Positions 25,590-35,166 are shown, counted from the stretch's first letter. The stretch: DNA of 64,000 nucleotides from Ruminococcus sp. YRD2003 (GCA_900109435.1 FNZT01000003.1:434001-498000), one strand, 5' to 3'. Program-made: numbers and translations. Notes: generated from the sequence alone by a model not told the origin.

Positions 25590-27608
25590 ATGTCTGACAA
25601 GAAAGAAAAAAACAACAAGCCGTTTGAGATACCGCGCCCTGTTTTCCCGAAGAGAGCTGTCATCACGGGCGGTATGCCATACGGCAACAAGGAACTCCAC
25701 TTCGGACACGTCGGCGGAATGTTTGTGTTTGCTGACACATACGCCCGCTTCATGCGCGACCGTATCGGCAAGGAAAATGTCATCTTCGTCGGAGGTACCG
25801 ACTGCTACGGCTCCCCTATAGCTGAGGGCTGGCGCGTCAAGGTCAAGAACGGCGAGTTCAGCGGTTCCCTTGAAGAGTTTGTACAGCGCAACCACGACAA
25901 ACAGCAGAAGACGCTCGACGACTACGGCATATCACCGAACCTCTTTGCAGCTTCGGGTCTCGGACGCTCCAAGGAGATACACGCCGAGGTCACTGATTGG
26001 TTCATCAGCTCGCTCCACAAGAAGGGACAGCTCAATCAGATAACTACCATGCAGTTCTACGATGAGAAGGCAGGCTGCTTCCTCAACGGCAGACAGGTCA
26101 TCGGAAAATGTCCCGTAGAAGGATGTACCTCCGAAAAGGGCTACGCTGACGAGTGCGACCTCGGACATCAGTATATGCCCGAGAACCTTGTTGACCCCGT
26201 CAGCACGCTCACAGGTGAGACTCCTACGATGAAGCCCGTCACCAACTGGTACTTCAAGCTCCGCGACTATGAGCAGCTGATGAAGGACTGGGTCGAGGAG
26301 CTCAAAAAGCGCAAGGATATCCGTCCCGTTGTATGGAAGACTATAGACGAGTTCCTCAAGCCGCCCGTTATCTATGTAAAGCGCGAGTTCGAGGAAAAAT
26401 ACCTCACTCTCAAGGACACCATGCCCGAACATGAGTACCTCGAGGAGCCCAAGAAACCTTCGTTCACGGTACAGTTCACCAAGCTCTCCGATTGCGACGA
26501 GGCGTGCCGTATACTCACCGCGAACGGCATACGCTACAGAACAGGCAAGACACTTGTTCCCTTCCGTCTTACGGGTAACATCGAATGGGGAGTTCCCGCA
26601 CCCGTCATGGACGGTGTTGAAGGGCTGACCGTGTGGGTCTGGCCCGAATCTCTCTGGGCGCCTATCTCGTTCACACAGACCTACCTTGAAAAAGAGGGCA
26701 GAGACCGCGATGAGTGGAAGGATTACTGGTGCAGCAAGGATTCGACCGTATATCAGTTCATCGGTCAGGACAATATCTACTTCTACGGCATTGCCGAGCC
26801 TGCCATGTGGATGGCACAGCAGAGCTCCGATACCAAGACAGCTGATGTTCCCGACGGAGAGCTCCAGCTGCCCGTTATTGTGGCAAACCACCACATTCTC
26901 TTCCTCGATAAGAAGGCTTCAAGCTCCGGAGCAGTCAAACCTCCTATGGCCGATGACCTCCTCAATTACTACACTCCCGAGCAGCTTCGTATGCACTGGC
27001 TCGGTCTCGGTCTCGGTCAGCGCTCGGTAAGCTTCATGCCAAAACCCTTTAATCCCGATGCAAAGCCCGAGGATGCCGACCCCGTAGTAAAGGACGGTCT
27101 GCTTCTCTCGAATGTGTACAATCGCATGATACGCACCGCTTTCTACACTACTCAGAAGGAATTCGACGGCGTAATGCCTGACCTCGCACCCGAGGAGAAG
27201 TTCTTAGCAGAGGCAAAGAAGGCTGTCCTCGAATATGAGAGACATATGTCCAAGTTTGCGTTCCATCAGTGTACCTACGTGCTCGACAGCTATATCCGCA
27301 ACGGCAGCAAGTATATGGCAAAGGCTGTAAACGGCGAGAATATCAGCAAGGACGAGCTCGCACAGGCTCTTGCGAACCTCTTCTATATGATACGTATTGC
27401 CGGAGTACTCCTGCACCCGATGGCTCCATTCGGCACCGAAAAGCTCCGCGAGTACCTCGAGGTCGATGAGCGCATATGGTCGTGGGATACTATCCTCGAG
27501 CCCCTCACCTACTTCACGGGCAAGCAGCATAAGCTGAAATTCCTGCCTCCGCGCACGGATTTCTTCACACGTCACGAGAGCCAGTTCACACAGAACAGCG
27601 AGGAATAA
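25590..27608 (+). CDS. Methionyl-tRNA synthetase-like class I tRNA ligase
   Basis: 672 residues from the ATG at 25590 after GAAAGGAATCATAA; an in-frame GTG at 25557 lies in the promoter region. The fold is MetRS-like: the HIGH element is KELHFGHVGG near residue 33, a zinc knuckle with CPVEGC and CDLGH near 181, then WGVPAP near 333 and FIGQDNIYFYG near 390. The KMSKS loop is replaced by DKKASSSGAV near 443, and the region from about 265 to 330 looks like an insertion. There is no C-terminal OB-fold tRNA-binding domain. It may be the housekeeping MetG of this lineage or a paralogue with altered activity. The gene stands alone. Confidence 0.75.
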   Translation: MSDKKEKNNKPFEIPRPVFPKRAVITGGMPYGNKELHFGHVGGMFVFADTYARFMRDRIGKENVIFVGGTDCYGSPIAEGWRVKVKNGEFSGSLEEFVQRNHDKQQKTLDDYGISPNLFAASGLGRSKEIHAEVTDWFISSLHKKGQLNQITTMQFYDEKAGCFLNGRQVIGKCPVEGCTSEKGYADECDLGHQYMPENLVDPVSTLTGETPTMKPVTNWYFKLRDYEQLMKDWVEELKKRKDIRPVVWKTIDEFLKPPVIYVKREFEEKYLTLKDTMPEHEYLEEPKKPSFTVQFTKLSDCDEACRILTANGIRYRTGKTLVPFRLTGNIEWGVPAPVMDGVEGLTVWVWPESLWAPISFTQTYLEKEGRDRDEWKDYWCSKDSTVYQFIGQDNIYFYGIAEPAMWMAQQSSDTKTADVPDGELQLPVIVANHHILFLDKKASSSGAVKPPMADDLLNYYTPEQLRMHWLGLGLGQRSVSFMPKPFNPDAKPEDADPVVKDGLLLSNVYNRMIRTAFYTTQKEFDGVMPDLAPEEKFLAEAKKAVLEYERHMSKFAFHQCTYVLDSYIRNGSKYMAKAVNGENISKDELAQALANLFYMIRIAGVLLHPMAPFGTEKLREYLEVDERIWSWDTILEPLTYFTGKQHKLKFLPPRTDFFTRHESQFTQNSEE

Positions 27609-27618
27609 GAACTCATAG

Positions 27619-27654
27619 AAAAGACCTTTACCGATAAACGGTAAAGGTCTTTTT
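27619..27654. terminator. Bidirectional terminator between the MetRS-like gene and gltX
   Basis: Perfect 15-bp stem (27619-27633 with 27639-27653), 5-base loop, A tract on one side and T tract on the other. Confidence 0.92.
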
Positions 27655-27676
27655 GTATCTGTTAGATTCAAACAGC

Positions 27677-29125
27677 TTACAGCTCAGAAAGCGCAAGTTC
27701 GATTCGAGCAATACTCTCCTCCTTGCCGAATACTTCCATAAGCTCGGTAGCTCCGCCCGGAGTAACTCCAAGACGCGCAATAGCGATACGTATAGCCCAC
27801 ATAACAGCTCCCGCCTTCTTCTCTGTGGAAGCGGCGTAGCCTTTGAGCAGCTCGAACAGCGTATCGTTGTCCCAGCTCTCGGCATTTTTCAGAAGCGGCA
27901 GACAGTCCGCGAGGACTTCCTTGCAGCTCTCGGGAGTTGTCTTGTTCTTCTTATTTGTATAGAGCTCCTTGTCCATATCGAGCCTGTCAAGCACGAACCC
28001 GATTCGCTCCTTTATCTCGCAGAAGGCGTAGATACGCGATTTTAGCAGTCCTGCGAGCTTCTTCGTGTCGATGTAGGCGGGACAGAGCTCATCAAGTATA
28101 GGCAGAGCTTTTGCGAGGTAGCTCTCGTCGTCCATTTTCTTGATGTACTCGGAGTTGAACCAGTTGAGCTTCTCATAGTCGAACACGGCGGGAGACTTGC
28201 TGAGCCCCTCCATTGAGAAGTTCGCTTTGAGTTCATCCATGGTGAAGAACTCCTGATTCGTGTCCTTGGGACACCAGCCGAGGAGCGCGATATAGTTGAC
28301 GATAGCCTCGGGCAGATAGCCGTCCGCAACGAGGTCCTGGAAGCTTACCGCACCGTGGCGCTTTGAAAGCTTCGATACCTTGCCGTCCTCGTCCTTGCCC
28401 ATGAGGAGCGGGAGATGCACGTAGGTCGGGCGCTCCCAGCCGAATGCATCGTAGAGGAGGCAGTATTTCGGCGTGGAGGTAAGGTACTCGTTTCCGCGTA
28501 CAACGTGGGTAACGCCCATGAGGTAGTCGTCTACTACGTGGCAGAAATTATACGTCGGATAGCCGTCTGCCTTTATCATTATCTGGTCGCGGAGCTCGGA
28601 GTTGTCGATAGTTACCTCACCGTAGACCTCGTCAACGTATGAAGTAGTACCTTCGAGCGGCATTTTCTGGCGGATAACATAGGGAACACCGTCTGCAAGA
28701 TTTTTCTCGACCTCTTCTTTCGGGAGGTCGCGGCAATAACCGTCATAGCCGCCTATCCCCTTGTCGTCCTTGAGTGATTCAAGGCGCTCGGGAGTACAGA
28801 AGCAGTAATAGGCATGACCGCTCGCGATGAGCTTCTCCGCGTACTCTTTGTAGATAGGCAGGCGCTCGCTTTGGATATACGGACCGTGCTCTCCGCCCAC
28901 AACGGGACCCTCGTCGTAGTCGATTCCCGTCATTTCGAGCGTTTTGAGGATAACGTCCACCGCTCCCTCAACAAAGCGCTCCTGGTCTGTATCCTCTATG
29001 CGGAGTATGAACCTGCCGCCCTGCGACTTTGAAAGCAGGTAGGAATACAGCGCAGTACGCAGGTTTCCGATATGCATGAAGCCCGTCGGTGACGGAGCAA
29101 ATCTTGTAGTGATAGTTTTTGACAT
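27677..29125 (-). CDS. gltX: Glutamate--tRNA ligase
   Basis: 482 residues, the normal length. HIGH element in SPTGFMHIGNLRTALYSY near residue 12 and KMSKS-like loop KVSKLSKRHG near 245 are both intact. It charges tRNA-Glu and, in many Firmicutes, also tRNA-Gln for the amidotransferase route. It is the last gene of the long 36468-27677 operon, 18 bases after the asparagine synthase gene. Confidence 0.96.
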   Translation of the reverse strand: MSKTITTRFAPSPTGFMHIGNLRTALYSYLLSKSQGGRFILRIEDTDQERFVEGAVDVILKTLEMTGIDYDEGPVVGGEHGPYIQSERLPIYKEYAEKLIASGHAYYCFCTPERLESLKDDKGIGGYDGYCRDLPKEEVEKNLADGVPYVIRQKMPLEGTTSYVDEVYGEVTIDNSELRDQIMIKADGYPTYNFCHVVDDYLMGVTHVVRGNEYLTSTPKYCLLYDAFGWERPTYVHLPLLMGKDEDGKVSKLSKRHGAVSFQDLVADGYLPEAIVNYIALLGWCPKDTNQEFFTMDELKANFSMEGLSKSPAVFDYEKLNWFNSEYIKKMDDESYLAKALPILDELCPAYIDTKKLAGLLKSRIYAFCEIKERIGFVLDRLDMDKELYTNKKNKTTPESCKEVLADCLPLLKNAESWDNDTLFELLKGYAASTEKKAGAVMWAIRIAIARLGVTPGGATELMEVFGKEESIARIELALSEL

Positions 29126-29143
29126 CTTTATTTCCTCGCTATT

Positions 29144-30682
29144 TTATCTTTTGATGAAGTATTCCTCGTACCATACAAGGAAGGTATATATTGTCCAGAC
29201 CTTGCGCCAGTTGTCGGAATTTCCGCCGACATAGTCGCTGTAAATGGCATTTATCTCGTCGATATTGAAGAACTCGGCAGCATAGTCGCTGTTGAACTTT
29301 GCTCTAACGTCGGCGTTGTAGTTCTCATCCGCGAGCCATATCCTCACAGGAACGATGAAACCGAGCTTCTTGCGGAAGGCTATCTCCTCGGGAAGTACCT
29401 TCGCAGCGGCAGTTCTGAACGCTACCTTGTTCTGCTCCTCATTGACCTTGAAGCGCGACGGCATACGCGACGCAATGTCGAAGATACGCAGGTCAGTGAG
29501 CGGCATACGAATCTCGAGCCCCGCGGCAGTGCTCATCTTGTCGACATTGAGGTAGATATCGCCCTCAAGCCATATCTGAATATCCACATCGGACATCTTG
29601 GTCAGCGGGTCAAATCCCTCAGTCTCGTCGTAGATGTGCTTTACAAGGTTTATGGGAAGAACATTGGGATCATAGGTTCTGAGTATGCGCTGCTTCTCGT
29701 CCTCCTTCATGATGTTGGTATTGCCGACATAGAAGGTCTTGAGGTTATCGCCGTATTTCTCGGCATTGCGGTACATATTGTACCCTCCGAAGAACTCATC
29801 GGCGCCCTCGCCCGAGTAGCATATCTTGGTATGCTTGGCAGTCGCGATACAGCCGAGCGTGAACACTATAGCAGAAGCATCGCCGAGAGGCTGCTCCATA
29901 TTGTACATCGTATAGGGCACGATATCAAAGAAGTCCTTGGGCTGTATATTCGCGACAGAGTGCTCAACTCCGAGAAGCTCCGCTGTCTTTGCGGCAACTC
30001 GCGATTCGTCAAAGCGCTCCTCGTCGTAGCCGCAGGAATCCGCACGCTTTGCGTCACTCATAGCAAGCACGTAGGATGAATCCACACCGCCTGAGAGGAA
30101 AGATTCAACGGTCTCGTCCTCGTCCTTGACCTCAGTGAAGATGTGCGAAAGCGTAGAATGTATCTCATCCGCCCATTCATCGCAGGACTTGCTCTCGTCG
30201 GGCTTGAAGGTCGGAGTCCAGTATCTGCCGAGTTCAAGCTTACCGTCCCTGAATTCGAGCCAGTGACCGGGCATGAGCTTCTTCACGCCCTTGAAGAAGG
30301 TGTCCTCGCCCGCAACGTAGGTGAGCGACATATATATCTGGAGCATATCGCGGTTGAGCTCCTTGACGAAGCCCTCCTGCTCCATTATCGTGCGTATGGA
30401 AAGCGAGCACAGAAGTCTGCCGTCAGCGGTGACGTAATAGTAGAACGGCTTTGTTCCGAACTGGTCGCGGAGGGCGAAAATCTTGTCCTCCTTCTCATCA
30501 TACAGCCAGAACGCGAACATACCGAAGATGTGGTCGCCCATTGTGCGTCCCCACTTTTCGTATGCCTTGACGATTATCTGCTTCTCACATTCCTTAGCGG
30601 ACATTCCGCCGCCTATGCCGAGCTCATCGCAGAGCTGCTTACGGTTGCGGATATGTCCCCTGTACTCACGTAATTCTGCCAT
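29144..30682 (-). CDS. Asparagine synthase family protein lacking the glutaminase N-terminus
   Basis: 512 residues from the ATG at 30682 after GGAGGAACACAC. The synthetase half is intact, with the pyrophosphate loop FLSGGVDSSY near residue 165 and GEGADEFFGGY near 265. The Ntn-glutaminase half is cut: about 75 residues are absent, including the essential Cys2 (normally MCGI), and the conserved NGE loop reads RGH. The gpsA stop is only 14 bases upstream, so no room remains for a hidden N-terminus. By family knowledge it could use ammonia instead of glutamine, or have another nucleophile. It sits between gpsA and gltX. Confidence 0.85.
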   Translation of the reverse strand: MAELREYRGHIRNRKQLCDELGIGGGMSAKECEKQIIVKAYEKWGRTMGDHIFGMFAFWLYDEKEDKIFALRDQFGTKPFYYYVTADGRLLCSLSIRTIMEQEGFVKELNRDMLQIYMSLTYVAGEDTFFKGVKKLMPGHWLEFRDGKLELGRYWTPTFKPDESKSCDEWADEIHSTLSHIFTEVKDEDETVESFLSGGVDSSYVLAMSDAKRADSCGYDEERFDESRVAAKTAELLGVEHSVANIQPKDFFDIVPYTMYNMEQPLGDASAIVFTLGCIATAKHTKICYSGEGADEFFGGYNMYRNAEKYGDNLKTFYVGNTNIMKEDEKQRILRTYDPNVLPINLVKHIYDETEGFDPLTKMSDVDIQIWLEGDIYLNVDKMSTAAGLEIRMPLTDLRIFDIASRMPSRFKVNEEQNKVAFRTAAAKVLPEEIAFRKKLGFIVPVRIWLADENYNADVRAKFNSDYAAEFFNIDEINAIYSDYVGGNSDNWRKVWTIYTFLVWYEEYFIKR

Positions 30683-30696
30683 GTGTGTTCCTCCGT

Positions 30697-31689
30697 TCAA
30701 AAAACTTCGTATATCTGGGGACGGTTCATCAGTTTGCCGAGTGCGTCCCTGACATCTCCGCCCTCGAAGAGCACCTTGTTGAGTTGTTCCGTTATGGGCA
30801 TCTCAACGCCCATTTTCTTTGCGAGCTGATACGCCGCATTACAGCAGCAGTAGCCCTCAACAGTGCCGACGCGCTTTACCGCCTCCTCGGGAGATATGCC
30901 CTGTCCGATAAGTATGCCCGCACGTCTGTTTCGGCTGTGCATACTGGTGCAGGTGACGATAAGGTCGCCAATGCCCGTGAGGCCGCTGAATGTCTCTACC
31001 TTAGCTCCGCAAGCCTTTCCGAGTCGCGCTATCTCATGTATACCGCGCGTCATGAGCGCAGCCTTGGTGTTATCGCCGTAGCCCATACCGTCGCAGATAC
31101 CGCAGCACAGCGCGATGATATTCTTGAGCGCGCCGCCGAGCTCGCAGCCGATAACGTCGTCATTGAGATAGAGCCTGAGAAAGCTGTTGCCGAGCTCTGA
31201 CTGTATGTACTTGGCAGCTTCCGCATTTTTAGAAGCGCAAGCCATAGTCGTGGGTACGCAGCGTGCGACTTCCTCCGCATGGGAAGGTCCCGAAAGGACC
31301 ACGAGGTCCTTCACGCCGAGCTCCTCCTCGATGACCTCGCTGAGGCGCTTCAGACTGTTCTCTTCAAGACCTTTTCCGGTGTTGACTATGGTCATGTGGT
31401 CGTCGATGTAGGGCTTAGCCTCCTTTGCTACTCCCCTCACAAACGACGAGGGTATGCCGAATATGAGAATGTCACAACCCTTTATGCACGAGATATCGCT
31501 CGTAAGCACTATCTCGTTTGGTATCTGAACCCCAGGAAGCTTCTGCTGGTGCTCGCCGTGGGCACGTATGTCGTCTATCTCAGATTGGAACTTCGACCAT
31601 ACGGTAACGTCGTGCTTGCCACACTGCTTTGCCATTATAGCTATTGCGAGACCGAAGCCTCCCGAGCCGAGTATAACTATCTTTGCCAT
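30697..31689 (-). CDS. gpsA: NAD(P)H-dependent glycerol-3-phosphate dehydrogenase
   Basis: 330 residues. Rossmann motif ILGSGGFGLAIA near residue 5, the segment LSGPSHAEEVARCVPT near 135 and the catalytic-domain sequence GCELGGALKNIIALCCG with the active Lys near 188 are diagnostic. It reduces dihydroxyacetone phosphate to sn-glycerol-3-phosphate for phospholipids, and feeds the product to PlsY encoded just upstream. The start follows AAAGGGGGATATCTT. Confidence 0.96.
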   Translation of the reverse strand: MAKIVILGSGGFGLAIAIMAKQCGKHDVTVWSKFQSEIDDIRAHGEHQQKLPGVQIPNEIVLTSDISCIKGCDILIFGIPSSFVRGVAKEAKPYIDDHMTIVNTGKGLEENSLKRLSEVIEEELGVKDLVVLSGPSHAEEVARCVPTTMACASKNAEAAKYIQSELGNSFLRLYLNDDVIGCELGGALKNIIALCCGICDGMGYGDNTKAALMTRGIHEIARLGKACGAKVETFSGLTGIGDLIVTCTSMHSRNRRAGILIGQGISPEEAVKRVGTVEGYCCCNAAYQLAKKMGVEMPITEQLNKVLFEGGDVRDALGKLMNRPQIYEVF

Positions 31690-31706
31690 AAGATATCCCC
31701 CTTTAT

Positions 31707-32381
31707 TCAGTCAGCGATTCTCGAGCTGAACGAGAACTTCGTCTCGGTGTTGTTCATAAGGCGCTCGATGTTTGAACGATGCATCCAGATTATCATCACA
31801 GCCATAGGAAGCGACAGTATCAGATACAGGAAGCTCCTGCCGAAGCCGCTGCCGTTGACTATCCAAGACATGAGGAACACAGCAAGAGGTCCGTACGCAG
31901 TCGCTATTATGGACGAAAGCGATACGAACTTGCAAAGTGCGAGCGTTACGATGAATATTGCCAGAAGAGCGATAAATACTCTGAAATCGAGAGCAATAAA
32001 GGAAGCTGCTCCAACAAGGACGCCCTTGCCGCCCTTAAAGCCGTAGTAAACAGGGAAAACGTGTCCGATTATAGCAAAGAATGCCGCAATATAGCCAATA
32101 TAGTGTACGTCATTATCAGGCAGGAACCCTACCTTGAGCCAGCCTGCCACAAGGCGTGCAAGTGCAACCGCAACTACTCCCTTCAGCAGGTCACCGAGGA
32201 GAGTAAGTCCCGCGCAGGCAGGTCCGCAGCAGCGGTAGGTGTTGGTGAGTCCCGCATTGCGGCTGCCCATGGTGCGGATGTCCTTGCCTCTGACGAGCTG
32301 TACTACGATTATTGAGAAATTAAGGCTGCCGAGCAGATAGCCTATCGCGGCAGCAATTATAAGAGCGAATAACACTTTCAT
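31707..32381 (-). CDS. plsY: Glycerol-3-phosphate acyltransferase PlsY
   Basis: 224 residues with about five to six membrane helices. The three PlsY signatures are visible: GSLNFSIIV near residue 18 with SRNAGLTNTYR near 40, FAIIGHVFPVYYGFKGGKGV near 105, and the later Ser-rich loop SLSSIIATAYGP. It uses acyl-phosphate to acylate glycerol-3-phosphate. Its ATG overlaps the der stop by one base. The der-plsY-gpsA order is conserved in clostridia. Confidence 0.95.
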   Translation of the reverse strand: MKVLFALIIAAAIGYLLGSLNFSIIVVQLVRGKDIRTMGSRNAGLTNTYRCCGPACAGLTLLGDLLKGVVAVALARLVAGWLKVGFLPDNDVHYIGYIAAFFAIIGHVFPVYYGFKGGKGVLVGAASFIALDFRVFIALLAIFIVTLALCKFVSLSSIIATAYGPLAVFLMSWIVNGSGFGRSFLYLILSLPMAVMIIWMHRSNIERLMNNTETKFSFSSRIAD

Positions 32382-33709
32382 TATTTATCGTTTCCTCCTC
32401 TTTCACGGACTATAAAACGCACAGGTGTTCCTTCAAGTCCGAATGTCGAACGTATCTGGTTTTCAATATATCTTCTGTAGGAAAAGTGGAACAAGTCTGC
32501 TCTGTTCACGAACGTGACAAACGTAGGCGGCTTAGTCGACGGCTGAGTCATATAGTATATCTTCAGTCTCCTGCCCTTATCGGACGGCGGCTGCACCCTT
32601 GTAGTAGCATATGCAAGAACATCGTTGAGCATACCTGTTGATATTCGCATACTATTCTGTCCGTAGGTGTACTTTATCAGCTCGTAAAGCTTGTTTATGC
32701 GCTGTCCCGTCTTTGCGGATATGAACACGAACGGCACATACGACATGAAGCTGAAATCATTTTCAAGCTTTGTACGAAACTCCTGCATTGTCTTGTCGTC
32801 CTTCTCAACAAGGTCCCACTTGTTGACGGCGACAACACAAGCTTTTCCCTGCTCATGGGCATATCCAGCGACCTTTGAGTCCTGCTCTGTAAAGCCCTCC
32901 GTCGCGTCGAGCATTATCACGCAGACGTCAGCGCGGTCTACAGCCATATACGCGCGGAGCACGCTGTAGTGCTCGACCTTGTCCGTGACCTTCGACTTCT
33001 TGCGAATGCCCGCGGTATCTATGAACACGAACTTGCCGTACTCGTTCTCGATGACGGTGTCCGTGGAGTCACGCGTCGTACCTGCTATGTCGGAGACGAT
33101 AACACGCTCCTCGCCTGCTATCCTGTTTATCAGCGAGGACTTACCCGCATTAGGCTTTCCTATTACTGCGACCTTTATATGGTCATCACTGTACTCCTCC
33201 TCATTTGCGTCGGGGAGGTACTCGTATATCGCGTCGAGCATATCGCCCGTGCCGTGACCGTGGACCGACGATATCGGGAAGGGCTCGCCGAGTCCGAGGT
33301 TGTAGAACTCATAAAGCTCGAGCGGAGGCTCGCCGAGATTGTCCACCTTGTTTACTGCCAGTATTATCGGCTTGCCGCTCTTTATCAGCATCTCCGAAAC
33401 GGCGTAGTCGTCCGCGGTGACTCCGCAGCGTATATCCGTGACAAAAACTATCACGTCCGCCTTTTCTATGGCGAGTTCCGACTGTCTTCTCATCTGCGCG
33501 AGTATAACATCGTCGCTGTCGGGCTCTATGCCTCCCGTGTCCACGACCATGAACTCCTTGCCGCGCCACTCACACTTTGAGTAGATGCGGTCGCGCGTAA
33601 CTCCGGGGGTGTCTTCCACTATGGAGAGGCGCTGACCTATCAACTTGTTGAACAGCGTGGACTTGCCGACATTCGGACGTCCAACTACTGCTACTATCGG
33701 AAGTGACAT
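32381..33709 (-). CDS. der: Ribosome-assembly GTPase Der (EngA)
   Basis: 442 residues with two GTPase domains and a KH-like C-terminus. First domain: GRPNVGKSTLFN near residue 10, DTGG near 57 and NKVD near 120. Second domain: GKPNAGKSSLIN near 185, DTAG near 232 and NKWD near 297. It helps the 50S subunit mature. The double G-domain is unique to this family, so the call is firm. Confidence 0.97.
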   Translation of the reverse strand: MSLPIVAVVGRPNVGKSTLFNKLIGQRLSIVEDTPGVTRDRIYSKCEWRGKEFMVVDTGGIEPDSDDVILAQMRRQSELAIEKADVIVFVTDIRCGVTADDYAVSEMLIKSGKPIILAVNKVDNLGEPPLELYEFYNLGLGEPFPISSVHGHGTGDMLDAIYEYLPDANEEEYSDDHIKVAVIGKPNAGKSSLINRIAGEERVIVSDIAGTTRDSTDTVIENEYGKFVFIDTAGIRKKSKVTDKVEHYSVLRAYMAVDRADVCVIMLDATEGFTEQDSKVAGYAHEQGKACVVAVNKWDLVEKDDKTMQEFRTKLENDFSFMSYVPFVFISAKTGQRINKLYELIKYTYGQNSMRISTGMLNDVLAYATTRVQPPSDKGRRLKIYYMTQPSTKPPTFVTFVNRADLFHFSYRRYIENQIRSTFGLEGTPVRFIVRERGGNDK

Positions 33710-33737
33710 AGTATCACGCTCCTTTCTTATGTATCTG

Positions 33738-34370
33738 TTATTTCACCGAATCTTCTTTTTTGAGGTAATCGGTGAGGTGAGCACCGTCCTCGCTGTCAAC
33801 ACCGAGGAAGATCACTTCTTCGCCGTCAAATTCGCCGATGTAGAACTGGTCGCTGTTGACTATCCTTGTAAGGCGCTCGAAGAACGCATTGAGACTGTAC
33901 GCGAAAACTTCCTTATGCTGCTCGTCTCTGCCGAAGTTGATGATCTGACCGACCCGTCCTTTTGTATCCGGGTCGAGGTCAAGACCGATGAAGTTTCCGC
34001 CTCCGTCTGCACATATCGGTATCCATTTCGCATTTGCATATTGTCTCTTGATGAACCCCTCGGGCTTCGAGGTGAATGAGCTATCCTCACCGAAACCATT
34101 TTTTCCTGCAAGCTCTGCCCAGTGTCCGACCTCGGAAACCACCTCGTCAAGACTCAGGAAGTGAAAGCCAAGTATCACACCGCACATTGCCTCCGGGTCA
34201 TCGCCGTTATTTGCAAAGTAGAGCTCTTTCAGCTCGATCGGAAAGCGGATCCCCAGCGCCTGCTCAGCGGCAATGAGCTTGTCGAGAGTCGCACAAGCGT
34301 TGAGGTTGTCTCTCAGAGACGGCATTTTCGTGAAAAGCGCCTGCTTATATGTGTTCCATGCATTCAGCAC
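33738..34370 (-). CDS. SMI1/KNR4 (SUKH) family protein
   Basis: About 210 residues from the GTG at 34370, which is better spaced after TGAGGTGG than the GTG three codons upstream. SUKH signatures are AEQALGIRFPIELKELYFANNG near residue 37, WIPICADGGGNFIGLDLDP near 127 and GRVGQIINFGRDE. Many SUKH proteins are immunity proteins for contact-dependent toxins, but others are house-keeping; no toxin gene is nearby. It lies inside a translation and lipid operon between traX and der, which makes an immunity role less obvious. Confidence 0.8.
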   Translation of the reverse strand: MLNAWNTYKQALFTKMPSLRDNLNACATLDKLIAAEQALGIRFPIELKELYFANNGDDPEAMCGVILGFHFLSLDEVVSEVGHWAELAGKNGFGEDSSFTSKPEGFIKRQYANAKWIPICADGGGNFIGLDLDPDTKGRVGQIINFGRDEQHKEVFAYSLNAFFERLTRIVNSDQFYIGEFDGEEVIFLGVDSEDGAHLTDYLKKEDSVK

Positions 34371-34380
34371 ACTGTCCACC

Positions 34381-35157
34381 TCATTTTTTCATTATAAGTC
34401 TCAGTATTACCGCAAGCAAAATATGTGCGGGATAGAATATGTAAAAGAACCACTTCGAGAACTTCGGGAAGTGCCCTTTTTTGCCGCTGTAGAAGACCGT
34501 CATCAGCAGATACGCTGCGATGAAGTCGAAGATGTGTACGAGCGTGACCTCGAGCCTTATCGGCGTAAAATCCGTTATGAGCGACGGTACCGACGATACT
34601 GCGAGGTATACCGCCCACGCTGAGAAGTACCAAATCGCCCTTGCCTTCGGCTTTTCGCGGAAGACGTGAAGTCCGAAGATGATGACAGGTCCGAACAGCA
34701 TCCACTCTGTCATTATCGCCAGCGAGCCGAGGCAGCAGAGTATCACAAGAGCTATCCTCTGCCATAGCTTGAAGCGGCTCTCCCACGCGCACAGTGCGAG
34801 CAGACCAAACAGCAGTCCGAACATCACATTCGTCTGCCACCAGCCGTAGAACTCAAACCACAGCAGATAGAACGGCACCTGCGTAATACAGCCGAAAATC
34901 AGCAGCCGCATGGCATATTTCTTCCGCGAGCGCGTGTACTTGAAGCCATCCGCCACAAAGAAGAACATCACGGGCGGAGTGATAAGGCTGAGCTCGATGA
35001 ATATCCTCTGCCACAGCGGACAGTCCGCGAACAGACCGTCTGGCGGCGTATCACCGATACTAAGCCACGCCATGATGTGTCCCGTGAGCATGAAGAATAT
35101 GATGATGTACTTTATAGCGTCGCGGTTTATGACCTTGAATCTGCCCGTTTTCTCCAT
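34381..35157 (-). CDS. TraX family membrane protein
   Basis: 258 residues with about eight membrane helices. The start region RDAIKYIIIFFMLTGHIMAWL matches the TraX family, whose founding member acetylates F-pilin. In Firmicutes chromosomal TraX-like proteins are widespread and have no known substrate. No conjugation genes are near, so a plasmid link is not supported. The start follows AAGGAGGACAT and lies 9 bases after the DUF512 gene. Confidence 0.82.
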   Translation of the reverse strand: MEKTGRFKVINRDAIKYIIIFFMLTGHIMAWLSIGDTPPDGLFADCPLWQRIFIELSLITPPVMFFFVADGFKYTRSRKKYAMRLLIFGCITQVPFYLLWFEFYGWWQTNVMFGLLFGLLALCAWESRFKLWQRIALVILCCLGSLAIMTEWMLFGPVIIFGLHVFREKPKARAIWYFSAWAVYLAVSSVPSLITDFTPIRLEVTLVHIFDFIAAYLLMTVFYSGKKGHFPKFSKWFFYIFYPAHILLAVILRLIMKK

Positions 35158-35166
35158 ATGTCCTCC

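Noticed and set aside
29144-30700. Frameshift as an explanation of the short asparagine synthase
   Set aside because: The upstream gene gpsA is complete and ends 14 bases before the start, so there is no sequence that could encode the missing N-terminus.
34381-35157. TraX as a sign of an integrated conjugative element
   Set aside because: No relaxase, type IV secretion, integrase or repeat ends are near, and the gene is inside a conserved operon.
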